A stretch of DNA of 39,276 bases, taken from contig JBAVAR010000098.1 in the NCBI GenBank assembly GCA_049585815.1, positions 1 to 39,276 on the forward strand, in the 5' to 3' direction. The notes under the pieces are model-generated. The model ran no database searches. It saw only the letters and a list, made by a program, of their open reading frames with translations, and was not told the origin of the DNA. The position numbers and the translations under genes are program-made. The DNA comes from DATLSM01 sp049585815 (GTDB taxonomy: Bacteria; Actinomycetota; Thermoleophilia; Solirubrobacterales; 70-9). Within the stretch, counting starts at the first letter, position 1; each line of letters starts with the position of its first letter. Shown one piece after another: positions 1-7,427 of the stretch.

Positions 1-429
1 GGCCATCACCGCCGGGATCATCACCGCGCTCGTCTTCCCCGAGCGCGGCGGGCCGAGCACCATCACCGCGCTCTCGGGGTCGGCCGTCACCCAGCCGCCA
101 CCCCTGCCCGTCCCGAGGTAGGCGCCGCCGCCGAGGCGCGCGACCTTGGCGCGCGCGATCTCACCCGGCGTCTTAGCTACGGGTTCGATCGTCTCCTCGC
201 CGGCCTCCCTCTCCAGCAGCAGCGATGCAAGCCAGCCCATCGGGATTCGCCCCGCGGCGATCGCGCCCAGCAGCTTCAGTGCGAACCAACTGAGGAGTAG
301 CGCCCCAAAGCTCCAGGTGATAGCGCTCCCTCCGCCGGGATCGAGAACACCATGGGCGATCAGGGCGAGGAGGTAGTAGCCGACGAGCCTCCCCAGCCAC
401 TCCCAGGAGCGCCTACGTGGCGGCTCCAT
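1..429 (-). CDS. VirD4/TraG-type conjugative coupling protein, N-terminal part (cut by window edge)
   Basis: This reading frame begins at ATG 429 on the minus strand and stays open to the window edge, giving 143 residues without a stop. Two hydrophobic stretches (about residues 17-31 and 37-59) look like the paired N-terminal membrane segments of VirD4/TraG ATPases. Near the edge it has a Walker A motif, GPPRSGKT (about residues 125-132), followed by SAVMIPAVMA, which is typical of the family. Coupling proteins are inner-membrane hexameric ATPases that bring the relaxase-DNA complex to a type IV secretion channel. The integrase, Xis-like gene and tRNA scar to the right suggest it belongs to an integrative conjugative element. 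The Walker B and all-alpha domains lie outside the window, so a related FtsK/TraB-type ATPase is possible but less likely. Confidence 0.8.
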   Translation of the reverse strand, partial: MEPPRRRSWEWLGRLVGYYLLALIAHGVLDPGGGSAITWSFGALLLSWFALKLLGAIAAGRIPMGWLASLLLEREAGEETIEPVAKTPGEIARAKVARLGGGAYLGTGRGGGWVTADPESAVMVLGPPRSGKTSAVMIPAVMA

Positions 430-470
430 CCGCTGGTGGGAGGGGCCCCAAGCCCGGGTTGAAGCACTCC

Positions 471-499
471 TTGACATTGCATTGACTTTACGTCAGAAT
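471..499 (+). promoter_or_regulatory. Candidate sigma-70-type promoter for the small wHTH gene
   Basis: A perfect -35 box TTGACA (471-476) is followed after 17 bases by CAGAAT (494-499), a fair -10 box. It lies in the AT-richer gap between the divergent coupling-protein gene and the wHTH gene, about 30 bases before the ATG at 532. A GGAGAG stretch at 524-529 is close to that ATG and may be its ribosome binding site. Confidence 0.5.
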
Positions 500-531
500 G
501 GCAGAAAGTAAATAGCGATGGATGGAGAGAG

Positions 532-828
532 ATGGCACGCAAACGTCCAAGCCGCGGGCTGATCGCCCAGATCGACAGCGAAATCGAGGAGCTCGACCGC
601 GAGCGCGGCCGGCTGATCGCGGCGCGCGCCGCGCTAAAGCGCGACAGGGCCCCGCGGGTCTCCCAGGAGGAGGTTGCCGACTACCTCGCCGAGCACCCCG
701 CCTCCACCTACATCGAGATCGCCGACGGTCTTTCCACGCTTCCGCGAAACATCGCCGCCCACTTAAACCGCGGCCGGGTGGCAGGGCGCTTTCAGAGCGA
801 GGGCGGGCGCTGGAGCCTCAAGGGTTGA
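532..828 (+). CDS. Small coiled-coil/winged-helix DNA-binding protein
   Basis: This is a 98-residue protein. Residues about 8-45 are charged and heptad-like (ending in RLIAARAALKRD) and probably form a short coiled coil. Residues about 45-98 resemble a winged helix-turn-helix: a helix with QEEVADYLAEHP, then YIEIADGLSTLPRNIAAHLNR as the likely HTH, then a wing-like end FQSEGGRWSLKG. The form suggests a dimeric regulator that recognises a short operator. It is read divergently from the coupling-protein gene and sits behind a good promoter. This is a typical place for a repressor or activator of transfer functions, but that role is inferred from position alone. I do not recognise a named family. 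Confidence 0.65.
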   Translation: MARKRPSRGLIAQIDSEIEELDRERGRLIAARAALKRDRAPRVSQEEVADYLAEHPASTYIEIADGLSTLPRNIAAHLNRGRVAGRFQSEGGRWSLKG

Positions 829-867
829 GGGCGATGGCCTCGGAAGAGACAATCTGGGCAGCTGGCG

Positions 868-1716
868 ATGAAGGCAAGGGCACAGAGCCACCTGATCGGC
901 CGCCGGGACCTGAATCCCGGCTGGGTCTTGTTCTACGCCGCCACCTTTGCCCTGGCGGCGCTCTGCGCCTGGATCCGTGTGCTCCTCGCCGCCTTCGTGC
1001 TAGTGATCCTCAACTGGCTCGCCGGGCTGATCTTCGGTACCGAAGCGAGCGAAGCAACCCTCAACGCGCTGGCGCTCGTGATCGGCTTCGCCCCGCTGGC
1101 GGTCTCACTCGCGACGCTGATCTATCCCTTCGGCGGCTGGTGGTTTCAACAGCAGCAGGGCGGTCGCCGACCCTCAGAGCGCGAGCGGGCGTTGTTCGAG
1201 TCGGCCTTTGCCGAGCTGCAGCGCTTCGACCCGGAGCTGCGCGCGCCGCGGCACTGGTTCGTGGTCGAGGACCCAGAGCCGAACGCCTGCGCCTACGCCG
1301 ACGCGCTGATGATCAGCCGCGGAATGCTGGAGGGCCGCTCCTACCCGGCGGTGCTCGCCCACGAGCTCGGGCACCTGAACTCCTCCGATGCCCGCGTGAG
1401 CGCCGCCGTCTACCGGATGACGACACCGCCGCGGGAGCCGGTCGGATTTCCATTGCGCGTGATCGCTTTCCTCGCCAGCGGCCGGGCGGCGATGGCGCTG
1501 ATGCGGACGCCGTGGGCGATCTACTGGCGCGCTCGCGAGAAGGCCGCCGATGCCTACGCGGCGGCTCTCGGACAGGCCGAGCCGCTCGCGGCCTACCTCG
1601 ATACCCACGCGCTCGCGGGCGACCTGCCGACCCCGTTCAAGGCCTTCGGCGACAGCACCCACCCCTGGACCGAGCACCGGATCGAGGACCTGGAGGCGGA
1701 GGAGTTCGACGAGTAG
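868..1716 (+). CDS. M48-family membrane zinc metalloprotease
   Basis: This is a 282-residue protein. It has the zinc-protease signature HELGH at residues 165-169 inside AVLAHELGHLNSSDA, and a downstream EKAAD (E224 to D228) that matches the third zinc ligand of M48 peptidases (HtpX/Ste24 group). Two hydrophobic regions (about 18-57 and 66-88) would anchor it in the membrane before the catalytic domain, with the active site facing the cytoplasm if it behaves like HtpX. The motif CAYADALMISRGML is the usual substrate-strand region. ATG 868 is the only ATG start ahead of the membrane segments; the frame is open only from 829. M48 proteases usually degrade or process membrane proteins. Its presence in a mobile element may be accessory cargo, or it may process transfer proteins; the sequence does not decide. 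Confidence 0.85.
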   Translation: MKARAQSHLIGRRDLNPGWVLFYAATFALAALCAWIRVLLAAFVLVILNWLAGLIFGTEASEATLNALALVIGFAPLAVSLATLIYPFGGWWFQQQQGGRRPSERERALFESAFAELQRFDPELRAPRHWFVVEDPEPNACAYADALMISRGMLEGRSYPAVLAHELGHLNSSDARVSAAVYRMTTPPREPVGFPLRVIAFLASGRAAMALMRTPWAIYWRAREKAADAYAAALGQAEPLAAYLDTHALAGDLPTPFKAFGDSTHPWTEHRIEDLEAEEFDE

Positions 1717-1756
1717 GCGCGGGCAGCTCGGCTTCAAGAGGAACCGGAGTCGGGCG

Positions 1757-2152
1757 ATGGGCGTGAGTGCGCCTGCGAGTTCCGTATCTGGGATCCGGGT
1801 TCGGCGGGCGGCCCCTCACCGAGCTCCCCGCCACGTCGCGGTTGATCTCACGCCGGAGGCGGTCGAGCGGATCGCGACTCGCCTGGACCAGCTGCTGCAG
1901 CGACAGGGGCGGGCCCAACCGGAGCTGCTGAGTGCCGGCGAGCTCGCCCGCCGACTGCGGGTCGAGCGCCCCTGGGTCTACCGCCACCGCGAGCTGCTCG
2001 GCGGGATGCGGATTGGCAGCGGGCCGAAGGCGCCCTGGCGCTTTGACTACGAGACGGCGGTTATGGCGATGCGTCGACAGACAACCCAGCACGCCGGTGG
2101 AGGTCCCGCAATGGCCTCGCGACAAAACCCCCCATACAAGGAGGAATCATGA
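1757..2152 (+). CDS. Helix-turn-helix DNA-binding protein of the mobile element
   Basis: This is a 131-residue protein. The frame is open further upstream, but ATG 1757 has GGAG about 7 bases before it (1746-1749), and the upstream part overlaps the protease gene, so 1757 is the better start. Residues about 30-45 (LTPEAVERIATRLDQLL) form a helix. Residues about 55-80 (SAGELARRLRVERPWVYRHR) are a clear helix-turn-helix, followed by IGSGPKAPWRFD, like the wing of excisionase/MerR-type small HTH proteins. Its stop overlaps the next gene's start (ATGA at 2149-2152), so the two are probably translationally coupled. A role in controlling excision or transfer is likely from context but not shown. 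Confidence 0.7.
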   Translation: MGVSAPASSVSGIRVRRAAPHRAPRHVAVDLTPEAVERIATRLDQLLQRQGRAQPELLSAGELARRLRVERPWVYRHRELLGGMRIGSGPKAPWRFDYETAVMAMRRQTTQHAGGGPAMASRQNPPYKEES

Positions 2153-2598
2153 GGACGCTTGCCACGATTCCCACCAGGGACGAGCAACATGCAGTGGGTC
2201 CGCGCAGCTCGGATCGACGCCTCCCAGCCCCAAAGTGCCGCAAATTGGTGGGTCGTTTTGGCACATTTCAACGTCTTGGGGGTATGCGCCCGAACCCACG
2301 ATCTGGATCAACGGCCAGTCGCTCGCTCGTGGGCAACGGAGCTCGCGCGGCCCGCGGGGTCCATCAGGTCCGGGCGGTTGGGCCTCAGGTCGAACAGCCG
2401 CCCTCGTTTACACGGGAGGACCTGCTCACAGCAAACGACGTAGCCGAGATCCTCCAGGTCAAGCGATCGACCGCGCTCGATTACATGCGGCGCGGGGTGA
2501 TACCCGCCCGCAAGATCGGTCGTCGTTGGTACGCACTGCGGCCTCGCCTCGATGCCCACATCGGGGACCTGTTTGAGACCGACCCCTACCGTCGTTAG
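2149..2598 (+). CDS. Excisionase-like (Xis/MerR-fold) HTH protein
   Basis: This is a 149-residue protein. The C-terminal half carries a compact excisionase-type HTH: LLTANDVAEILQVKRSTALD, then YMRRGVIPARKIGRRWYALR (about residues 91-131), the pattern of small winged-helix proteins that bend attachment-site DNA. The start at ATG 2149 is supported by a strong AAGGAGGA ribosome site (2138-2145). The first 85 residues are Arg-rich and of no recognised fold, so a later start such as ATG 2284 cannot be excluded. Its stop overlaps the convergent integrase stop by four bases. Sitting directly next to an integrase, it most likely controls the direction of recombination. Confidence 0.7.
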   Translation: MRTLATIPTRDEQHAVGPRSSDRRLPAPKCRKLVGRFGTFQRLGGMRPNPRSGSTASRSLVGNGARAARGVHQVRAVGPQVEQPPSFTREDLLTANDVAEILQVKRSTALDYMRRGVIPARKIGRRWYALRPRLDAHIGDLFETDPYRR

Positions 2599-3914
2599 CT
2601 ATCCGCCCGCTCTCCCTCGCCCGTCTCGCTTGAGGTAAACGCCTTCGTCAGCTTTGCTGAATCATCAGCGCGCGGGCGGGTGTGCAGGTAGCGTTCCGTT
2701 GTCTGCAGGCTCGAGTGTCCAAGCAGTGCCTGCACCTGGATCGCATCGAAGTGGCGCACAGCGAGAGAGCCGAAACTGTGTCTGAGGTCGTGGAAACGGC
2801 GTCTGCGGACCCCAGCGGCGTCCTGCGCCGCCACAAAGCGCTTGCGCACCGTTGTTCTGTCCAATGGGCCTCCGTCCACCCGGCAGAAGACATAGTCGGC
2901 ACGCCCAGTGAAATGCTTGCGACTCGACAGTCGTTTGAACGCTGCGACCGCCTGCTCCGCCAGCGGGACCGTCCGAAACTGACGTGACTTCGTCGAGTCG
3001 ACCTCCACGCCGGCACTGACGGCACGCGTCACCGTCAGCAACCCAGCACCGAGGTCAAGATCGTGCCACTGAAGCGCCAGCAACTCACCGAGGCGCAGTC
3101 CGGTGAATGCCGCAATCACGAACAGGTCGCCGTCTTGCTCGTCCATGCGTCGCTGCTCGGCGCGGGTGTCGGCCGAGTAATCGTGGTCAGAGCGCTTTCG
3201 ATGTAAGCCTTCCCGTGCAGCCTCGGCGATCAGCTCGACCTCCGTCGGCTCGAACACGTCGAGCGGCGCGGTTCCTGATTCCGGTCGTCTTGCCGTCGGA
3301 GAAACAGGGTTCTCCTTCAGATCGAATGTGTCCGAGCTCTTGGCGAACTCGAACAGCGCATGAAGCAGCTGTCGATGCTTGTTCACCGTTCCGGCGCTCA
3401 TTTCCTCATGATCGAGGTTGGAAAGAAAACGCCTGACCTCTTGTGTACTGATCTCGGACAGGCGCTCCCCTCCGAAGGCCCGCATCACTCGGCCGCCTTT
3501 CCTGCTCTTTGCGGCTCGCGCTTTCGGCGCCGCCTTCGGGTCTGCGAGAAGGATCCGATACTCCCGCAGTGTCGATGGCTTCACCCGCTTCTCGTGCTGG
3601 AGGTGGTCGAGCCAAGCGGCTGCGGCGTCCTCGAACACCAGCTCACGATCACCAGGCGCGCCGTCAGATAGCTCTTCCTCGTCCGCCTCGATGATGGCTG
3701 CGAGTTTGATGTGCGCCCGCCGCTCATCCAGGCAGCCGTCCCTTACTCGGCCCGCCTTCTTGACCCAAGCTCCCGAAGGTTTTTTCTCAAGCCAAGCCCG
3801 ACCCAGGCGCTTCTTGCGCTGGGCACCCCCAGAGCTCCTCCACTTGCCCTCGAAGTAGACCCGTCCTTGGTGCTCTCTCACGACCAGGAATCCCGTCGGC
3901 ATCATTGGCGACAT
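2595..3914 (-). CDS. Tyrosine recombinase (integrase) of the tRNA-Ala-integrated element
   Basis: This is a 439-residue protein with three regions. An N-terminal arm-binding region (about 1-85) is rich in Lys/Arg. A core-binding helical domain follows (about 90-195, with VKPSTLREYR and NKHRQLLHALFEFA). The catalytic domain starts near 220. All catalytic residues are visible: R274 in TGLRLGELL, a candidate K309, H375 and R378 in HDLRHS, H400 in LLGHSS, and Tyr409 in TTERYLH. It should therefore be active. It integrates or excises the element by site-specific strand exchange. The gene reads away from a tRNA-Ala 3' fragment about 130 bases from its start, the usual arrangement for tRNA-targeting integrases. 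ATG codons also occur at residues 4 and 5, so the exact start is uncertain by a few codons. Confidence 0.95.
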   Translation of the reverse strand: MSPMMPTGFLVVREHQGRVYFEGKWRSSGGAQRKKRLGRAWLEKKPSGAWVKKAGRVRDGCLDERRAHIKLAAIIEADEEELSDGAPGDRELVFEDAAAAWLDHLQHEKRVKPSTLREYRILLADPKAAPKARAAKSRKGGRVMRAFGGERLSEISTQEVRRFLSNLDHEEMSAGTVNKHRQLLHALFEFAKSSDTFDLKENPVSPTARRPESGTAPLDVFEPTEVELIAEAAREGLHRKRSDHDYSADTRAEQRRMDEQDGDLFVIAAFTGLRLGELLALQWHDLDLGAGLLTVTRAVSAGVEVDSTKSRQFRTVPLAEQAVAAFKRLSSRKHFTGRADYVFCRVDGGPLDRTTVRKRFVAAQDAAGVRRRRFHDLRHSFGSLAVRHFDAIQVQALLGHSSLQTTERYLHTRPRADDSAKLTKAFTSSETGEGERADS

Positions 3915-3942
3915 TGGGAGAATCTAGCAACCCGCAGAGGCG

Positions 3943-3964
3943 TGGGTACCAATATGGGTACCAA
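3943..3964. repeat. Two direct repeats TGGGTACCAA, candidate integrase arm-type sites
   Basis: Ten-base repeats at 3943-3952 and 3955-3964 are spaced 12 bases start to start, about one helical turn, between the integrase start and the tRNA fragment. Each contains the palindrome GGTACC. This is the position expected for arm-type sites bound by the integrase N-terminal domain or for Xis sites. Function is inferred. Confidence 0.5.
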
Positions 3965-4044
3965 ACGAATCTGCTCGTGCCTGACGAATCGGCCCCTCTA
4001 CCAAGCCATTTCGTGCCTGAGCTGCCCTATTTAAGGCTATTTCT

Positions 4045-4091
4045 CCGCTTTTGCAAGGCGGAGGTCGCCGGTTCGATCCCGGCTGGCTCCA
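4045..4091 (+). other. 3' half of a tRNA-Ala(TGC) gene: attachment site (att) scar at the element's right end
   Basis: The sequence reads as tRNA from the anticodon stem onward: stem CCGCT/GGCGG (4045-4049 and 4057-4061), loop TTTGCAA with anticodon TGC, variable AGGTC, T-arm GCCGG-TTCGATC-CCGGC (4067-4083), acceptor strand TGGCTCC and discriminator A (4084-4091). No D-arm and no 5' acceptor strand (GGAGCCA expected) are found upstream, so this is not a complete gene. Tyrosine integrases recombine in the anticodon or T-arm region and leave such a 3' copy at the far end of the inserted element. By this logic the element lies to the left, and the restored full tRNA-Ala gene should sit at its other end, outside the window. 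Confidence 0.8.
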
Positions 4092-4355
4092 TAATCGTCG
4101 CTCCGAGCTCACCACCCGGACGGCCTTATAAGATCTTGAGATTCCGGCTGAACAGTTTGGGACCTGATCTCGGCTTCGCAACCTTCCGGACTCCCCGTCA
4201 GTGATCCGCTGCCCAGGCGCCCCCGCCTCTGGCTGCGATTCCTCATCGCCTCACTTCTGATCGTCATTAGTACCGCCGCAGCGACCTCGATAGACGTTCT
4301 CGACTACCTGGGCGGAATCGCCAAGGCCCTGGCCCACAACGGGCGCCTGAGCAAG

Positions 4356-5723
4356 GTGGACAGGTTTCTGGCGCGTGCCTACAGCGGCGGGCCGCAGACG
4401 ATCCTCCTGATCGGCTCCGACCACCGACCCAACAGCAGCACCTCCAAGAACGGCCTCTCCGACACGGTTCTCCTGGTCCGCCTGGACCCGAGCCAGAGCA
4501 CGATCAACATGCTCTCGATTCCCCGCGATCTCAAAGTCGAAATCCCGGGCTACGGGATCGGCAAGTTCAACGCAGCCTATTCCGACGGTGGCCCCGAACT
4601 CTCTCTGCGCACGCTCAGGCAGGTGACCGGGCTCTCGGTCAACCACCTGTTCGTCATCGACTTCCAGGGCTTTGCCAAGGCTGTGGACGCGATCGGCTGC
4701 GTGTATGTGGACGTGGACCGCCGCTACTACCACTCCAACGAAGGCCTAGCGCCCTCCGAACAGTATTCGGAAATCAACATCGAGCCCGGCTACCAGAAGC
4801 TCTGCGGAGCGAGGGCGCTGGAGTTCGTGCGTTACCGCCATACCGACACGGACCTTGTACGAGAGGCGCGCCAGCAGCAGTTCCTGCGCGACGCGCGTCA
4901 GATGGTCACAACGGAACAGCTGATCGACCAGCGCTCGCAGCTGATCGACATCTTCACCAAGTACACAACCTCAGATCTTCACTCCACCGAACAGCTGCTC
5001 GAACTGCTGAAGCTGTTCGTAGAACTGAGAAACGACTCGGTCAAACAGATCCCATTTCCCGCCGTCCTCGAACCCCTGGTGGCAAACCAGCCCAACTACG
5101 TGACAGCCAGTCCCGCGGCCATCCACCGGGTTGTCAGGCAGTTCCTCGGCACGCCGACCCTCACGGCGCCGAGCGAACCACGTTCTCCGCTGTCAGGGGG
5201 CGGCCGCAGGCAAGCCTCTCCCAAGAAGCCCCCTGCAATCAGGGCCCCGTCCTCGGCCGGTCTTTTCGATGCCGCCGAACCCGGCGCCCAGATGGCATCG
5301 AGCCTCCAAAACCACCTCCGCTTTCCGGTCTTTTATCCCAGGATGCTCCCGGTCGGGTCGACCTATGCCGAACCACCGCGCACCTATGGGTTGCGCGATC
5401 AGAGCGGTAATCGCCACGCCGCATACAAAATGGTGATGGAACTGCCCACCGGCGCCTACACCGCCTATTTCGGGCTGCAGGGAATCCGCGGCTGGCCGAA
5501 CCCACCGATCATCAGTGGGCCCAGTGAATCGGTGCGATTAAGCGGGCATCACTTCCAGATCTTCACCAACGGTGGCCACATCCGGCTGATCGCCTGGCAC
5601 AGCGGCAACAACGTGTACTGGATCGACAACACCCTTGTCGGGGTACTCAGCAACGGCCAGATGCTCGGCGTCGCTCGCTCGCTCGCCGAGCTTGAGCCTC
5701 GGCACCGAGCCCTCAGCCGGTGA
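4356..5723 (+). CDS. LCP (LytR-CpsA-Psr) family cell-wall polymer ligase; true start probably upstream
   Basis: The LCP domain is plain: ILLIGSDHRP, LSDTVLLVRLDP, MLSIPRDLKV, GKFNAAYSDGG, FVIDFQGFAKAVDAIGCVYV and FVRYRHTD-DLVREARQQQFL. These match the phosphate-binding Asp and Arg residues of the family. LCP enzymes sit in the membrane and transfer lipid-linked polymers, such as teichoic acid or arabinogalactan-like glycans, to peptidoglycan. The frame is open from 4152, and translation upstream of the first canonical start (GTG 4356) gives the expected anchor RFLIASLLIVISTAAATSI. No ATG, GTG or TTG exists in that stretch, so either a rare start such as CTG 4164 is used or a base is wrong. 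After a Pro/Ser/Arg-rich linker, the last 150 residues form an extra domain ending in YWIDNTLVGVLSNGQMLGVA, which I do not recognise. The gene is tail-to-tail with lipA and overlaps it by 11 bases. Confidence 0.9.
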   Translation: MDRFLARAYSGGPQTILLIGSDHRPNSSTSKNGLSDTVLLVRLDPSQSTINMLSIPRDLKVEIPGYGIGKFNAAYSDGGPELSLRTLRQVTGLSVNHLFVIDFQGFAKAVDAIGCVYVDVDRRYYHSNEGLAPSEQYSEINIEPGYQKLCGARALEFVRYRHTDTDLVREARQQQFLRDARQMVTTEQLIDQRSQLIDIFTKYTTSDLHSTEQLLELLKLFVELRNDSVKQIPFPAVLEPLVANQPNYVTASPAAIHRVVRQFLGTPTLTAPSEPRSPLSGGGRRQASPKKPPAIRAPSSAGLFDAAEPGAQMASSLQNHLRFPVFYPRMLPVGSTYAEPPRTYGLRDQSGNRHAAYKMVMELPTGAYTAYFGLQGIRGWPNPPIISGPSESVRLSGHHFQIFTNGGHIRLIAWHSGNNVYWIDNTLVGVLSNGQMLGVARSLAELEPRHRALSR

Positions 5724-6681
5724 GTGCGTGCTCGGGCAGGTTCTGGTCTGCGTGGTAGCTGCTGCGGACGAGAGGGCCGGCGGCCACCGACTCAAAGCCG
5801 ATCTCCACTGCCGCTCTCTCCAGCGCGGCGAACTCCTCCGGGTGCCAGTAGCGATCGATTGGTAGGTGATTCTCGGTGGGGCGGAGGTACTGGCCCACGG
5901 TGAGGACCTGGACGCGGTGTTCGCGCAGGATCCCGAAGGCCTCGACCATCTCCTCAAAGGACTCACCGAGCCCAACCATCAGGCCGGACTTGGTGATGAG
6001 CCCCTCGCCACCCATCTCCTTCGCCAGCCGCAGCACCCGGGCCGAGCGCAGGAACTGAGAACCGCGGCGGGCCCTCGGGTAAAGGCGGGGCACGGTCTCG
6101 ACGTTGTGGTTGAAGACGTCGGGGCGCTCGTGGATCACCTTGGCCAGCGGCATCTCTTGGCCGCGGAAGTCAGGGGTGAGTACCTCGACCTTGCATCCGG
6201 GTGCCATCATCCGGATCGAGCGGATCGTGCCGACAAAGGCGCTCGCCCCATAGTCGGGAAGGTCATCGCGATCGACTGAGGTGACTACCGCGTGGCGCAG
6301 GCCCATCCTCTTCACCTGGTTTGCCACACGCAGCGGCTCCAACGGGTCATTCCAGCTCGGCACGCCTGTCTTCACGTTGCAAAAACCGCAGCGTCGAGTG
6401 CAGACGTCGCCGAGGATCATGAAGGTTGCCGTGCCCCGCTCCCAACACTCGCCGACGTTGGGACAGTTGGCCTCCTCGCAGACGGTGTGAAGGCCCTCGC
6501 CGCCGATCTCAGCCTTGAGGCGGCGGTAGGTCGGCCCGCCGGGGGCAGGTACCTTCAGCCAGGGCGGCTTGCGGGTGCGGCGGAGGGAAATGGCGCCGTC
6601 GGATACCGTTGATCCGCCCGGCTTGGCGCGGGAGCGGGTGATGTGGATGCGCCCCACCTCCTCGGTGCTGATCTCGGTCAT
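5713..6681 (-). CDS. lipA: Lipoyl synthase (radical SAM)
   Basis: This is a 322-residue protein of normal length for LipA. Both iron-sulfur clusters are visible: the auxiliary cluster cysteines C68, C73 and C79 (CX4CX5C) and the radical-SAM cysteines C94, C98 and C101 (CTRRCGFC). The C-terminal RSSY motif has the serine (about S308) that ligates the auxiliary cluster. LipA inserts two sulfurs into the octanoyl chain on E2 or GcvH lipoyl domains, using S-adenosylmethionine. The gene follows lipB with an ATGA overlap (6678-6681), so the two form a coupled lipoate operon. Its main client, the E2 subunit at 9036-10286, is encoded nearby. Confidence 0.97.
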   Translation of the reverse strand: MTEISTEEVGRIHITRSRAKPGGSTVSDGAISLRRTRKPPWLKVPAPGGPTYRRLKAEIGGEGLHTVCEEANCPNVGECWERGTATFMILGDVCTRRCGFCNVKTGVPSWNDPLEPLRVANQVKRMGLRHAVVTSVDRDDLPDYGASAFVGTIRSIRMMAPGCKVEVLTPDFRGQEMPLAKVIHERPDVFNHNVETVPRLYPRARRGSQFLRSARVLRLAKEMGGEGLITKSGLMVGLGESFEEMVEAFGILREHRVQVLTVGQYLRPTENHLPIDRYWHPEEFAALERAAVEIGFESVAAGPLVRSSYHADQNLPEHALTG

Positions 6682-7382
6682 CGGACGCCGAGCCTAGCGC
6701 TGTCGAGCCCCAGGGCGGCGGGGTCGGCCGGGGTCGGGTCACGCTCAAAGGCCTCCCCGTAGCGGGCCGAGACCGTGTTGGCGAAGGCGTCGAGATCCTG
6801 CTCAGAGCCAAGCTCGCGCCCGAGGGAGGTGACCTGGCAGCCCTCGATCCCGCAGGGCACGATCCACTCGAAGGGCTGCAGGTCATTGTTGACATTTATC
6901 GCCAGCCCGTGCGTGGTGACCCCGCGACTGACGTGAACGCCGATCGAGCCGATCTTGCGCGCCTCCTCGCGGGTCCAGACGCCGGTGAGCCCGTCGATGG
7001 TTCGGGCCTCGACGCCGTACTCGGCCAGCGAGGAGATCGCAACCCGCTCCAGGCGCCGCACGTGCTCGTGGACATCGTCGCCATACGGCTTCAGCGACAC
7101 GATCGGATAGGCGACGAGCTGACCGGGCCCATGGTAGGTGACGCGGCCACCGCGATCGGTCTCGCGCACCTCGATGCCCTGCATCTCATACCACTCGACG
7201 GCCATCGGCAGCTCCTCAGCACTCGAGCGGCGCCCTCGCGTGTAGACGGGCGGGTGTTCGAGCAGGAGGAGGACGTCTGCAATCGCGCCCTCCTGGCGCG
7301 CCTCCCTCAGCCAGCGCTGCGCCACGCGCGCCTCCTCATAGGGGACCAGGCCGCACCTCACCACCAGGACTTCTGCGCTCAT
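6678..7382 (-). CDS. lipB: Octanoyltransferase
   Basis: This is a 234-residue protein from ATG 7382. The frame is open further upstream, but that part runs into the divergent membrane-protein gene and lacks family similarity. The hallmark GGRVTYHGPGQ is at 78-88. The catalytic pair is visible as K143 (ARKIGSIGVH) and C177 (IVPCGIEGC), together with the THGLAINV strand. LipB moves octanoyl from acyl carrier protein to the lipoyl-domain lysine, and LipA then adds sulfur. The gene is first in the lipB-lipA operon. Only 45 bases separate it from the divergent gene at 7428, so the two promoters must be back to back. Confidence 0.96.
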   Translation of the reverse strand: MSAEVLVVRCGLVPYEEARVAQRWLREARQEGAIADVLLLLEHPPVYTRGRRSSAEELPMAVEWYEMQGIEVRETDRGGRVTYHGPGQLVAYPIVSLKPYGDDVHEHVRRLERVAISSLAEYGVEARTIDGLTGVWTREEARKIGSIGVHVSRGVTTHGLAINVNNDLQPFEWIVPCGIEGCQVTSLGRELGSEQDLDAFANTVSARYGEAFERDPTPADPAALGLDSARLGVR

Positions 7383-7427
7383 TCTCGAAATCGTTGCACG
7401 ACGGCGCTCTATCCTTGCCCCACTCCC

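Noticed and set aside
522..1766. Long plus-strand open frame of 414 codons
   Set aside because: It overlaps the clear wHTH and M48 genes in another frame, and its product is Arg-rich without motifs, as expected for a high-GC shadow frame.
4020..4091. Complete tRNA-Ala gene
   Set aside because: Anticodon arm, T-arm and 3' acceptor strand are present, but no D-arm or 5' acceptor strand is found upstream; it is a fragment.
6909..7427. N-terminal extension of the membrane protein
   Set aside because: The extension is antisense to lipB and has no hydrophobic or conserved features; ATG 7428 opens directly into the first membrane segment.
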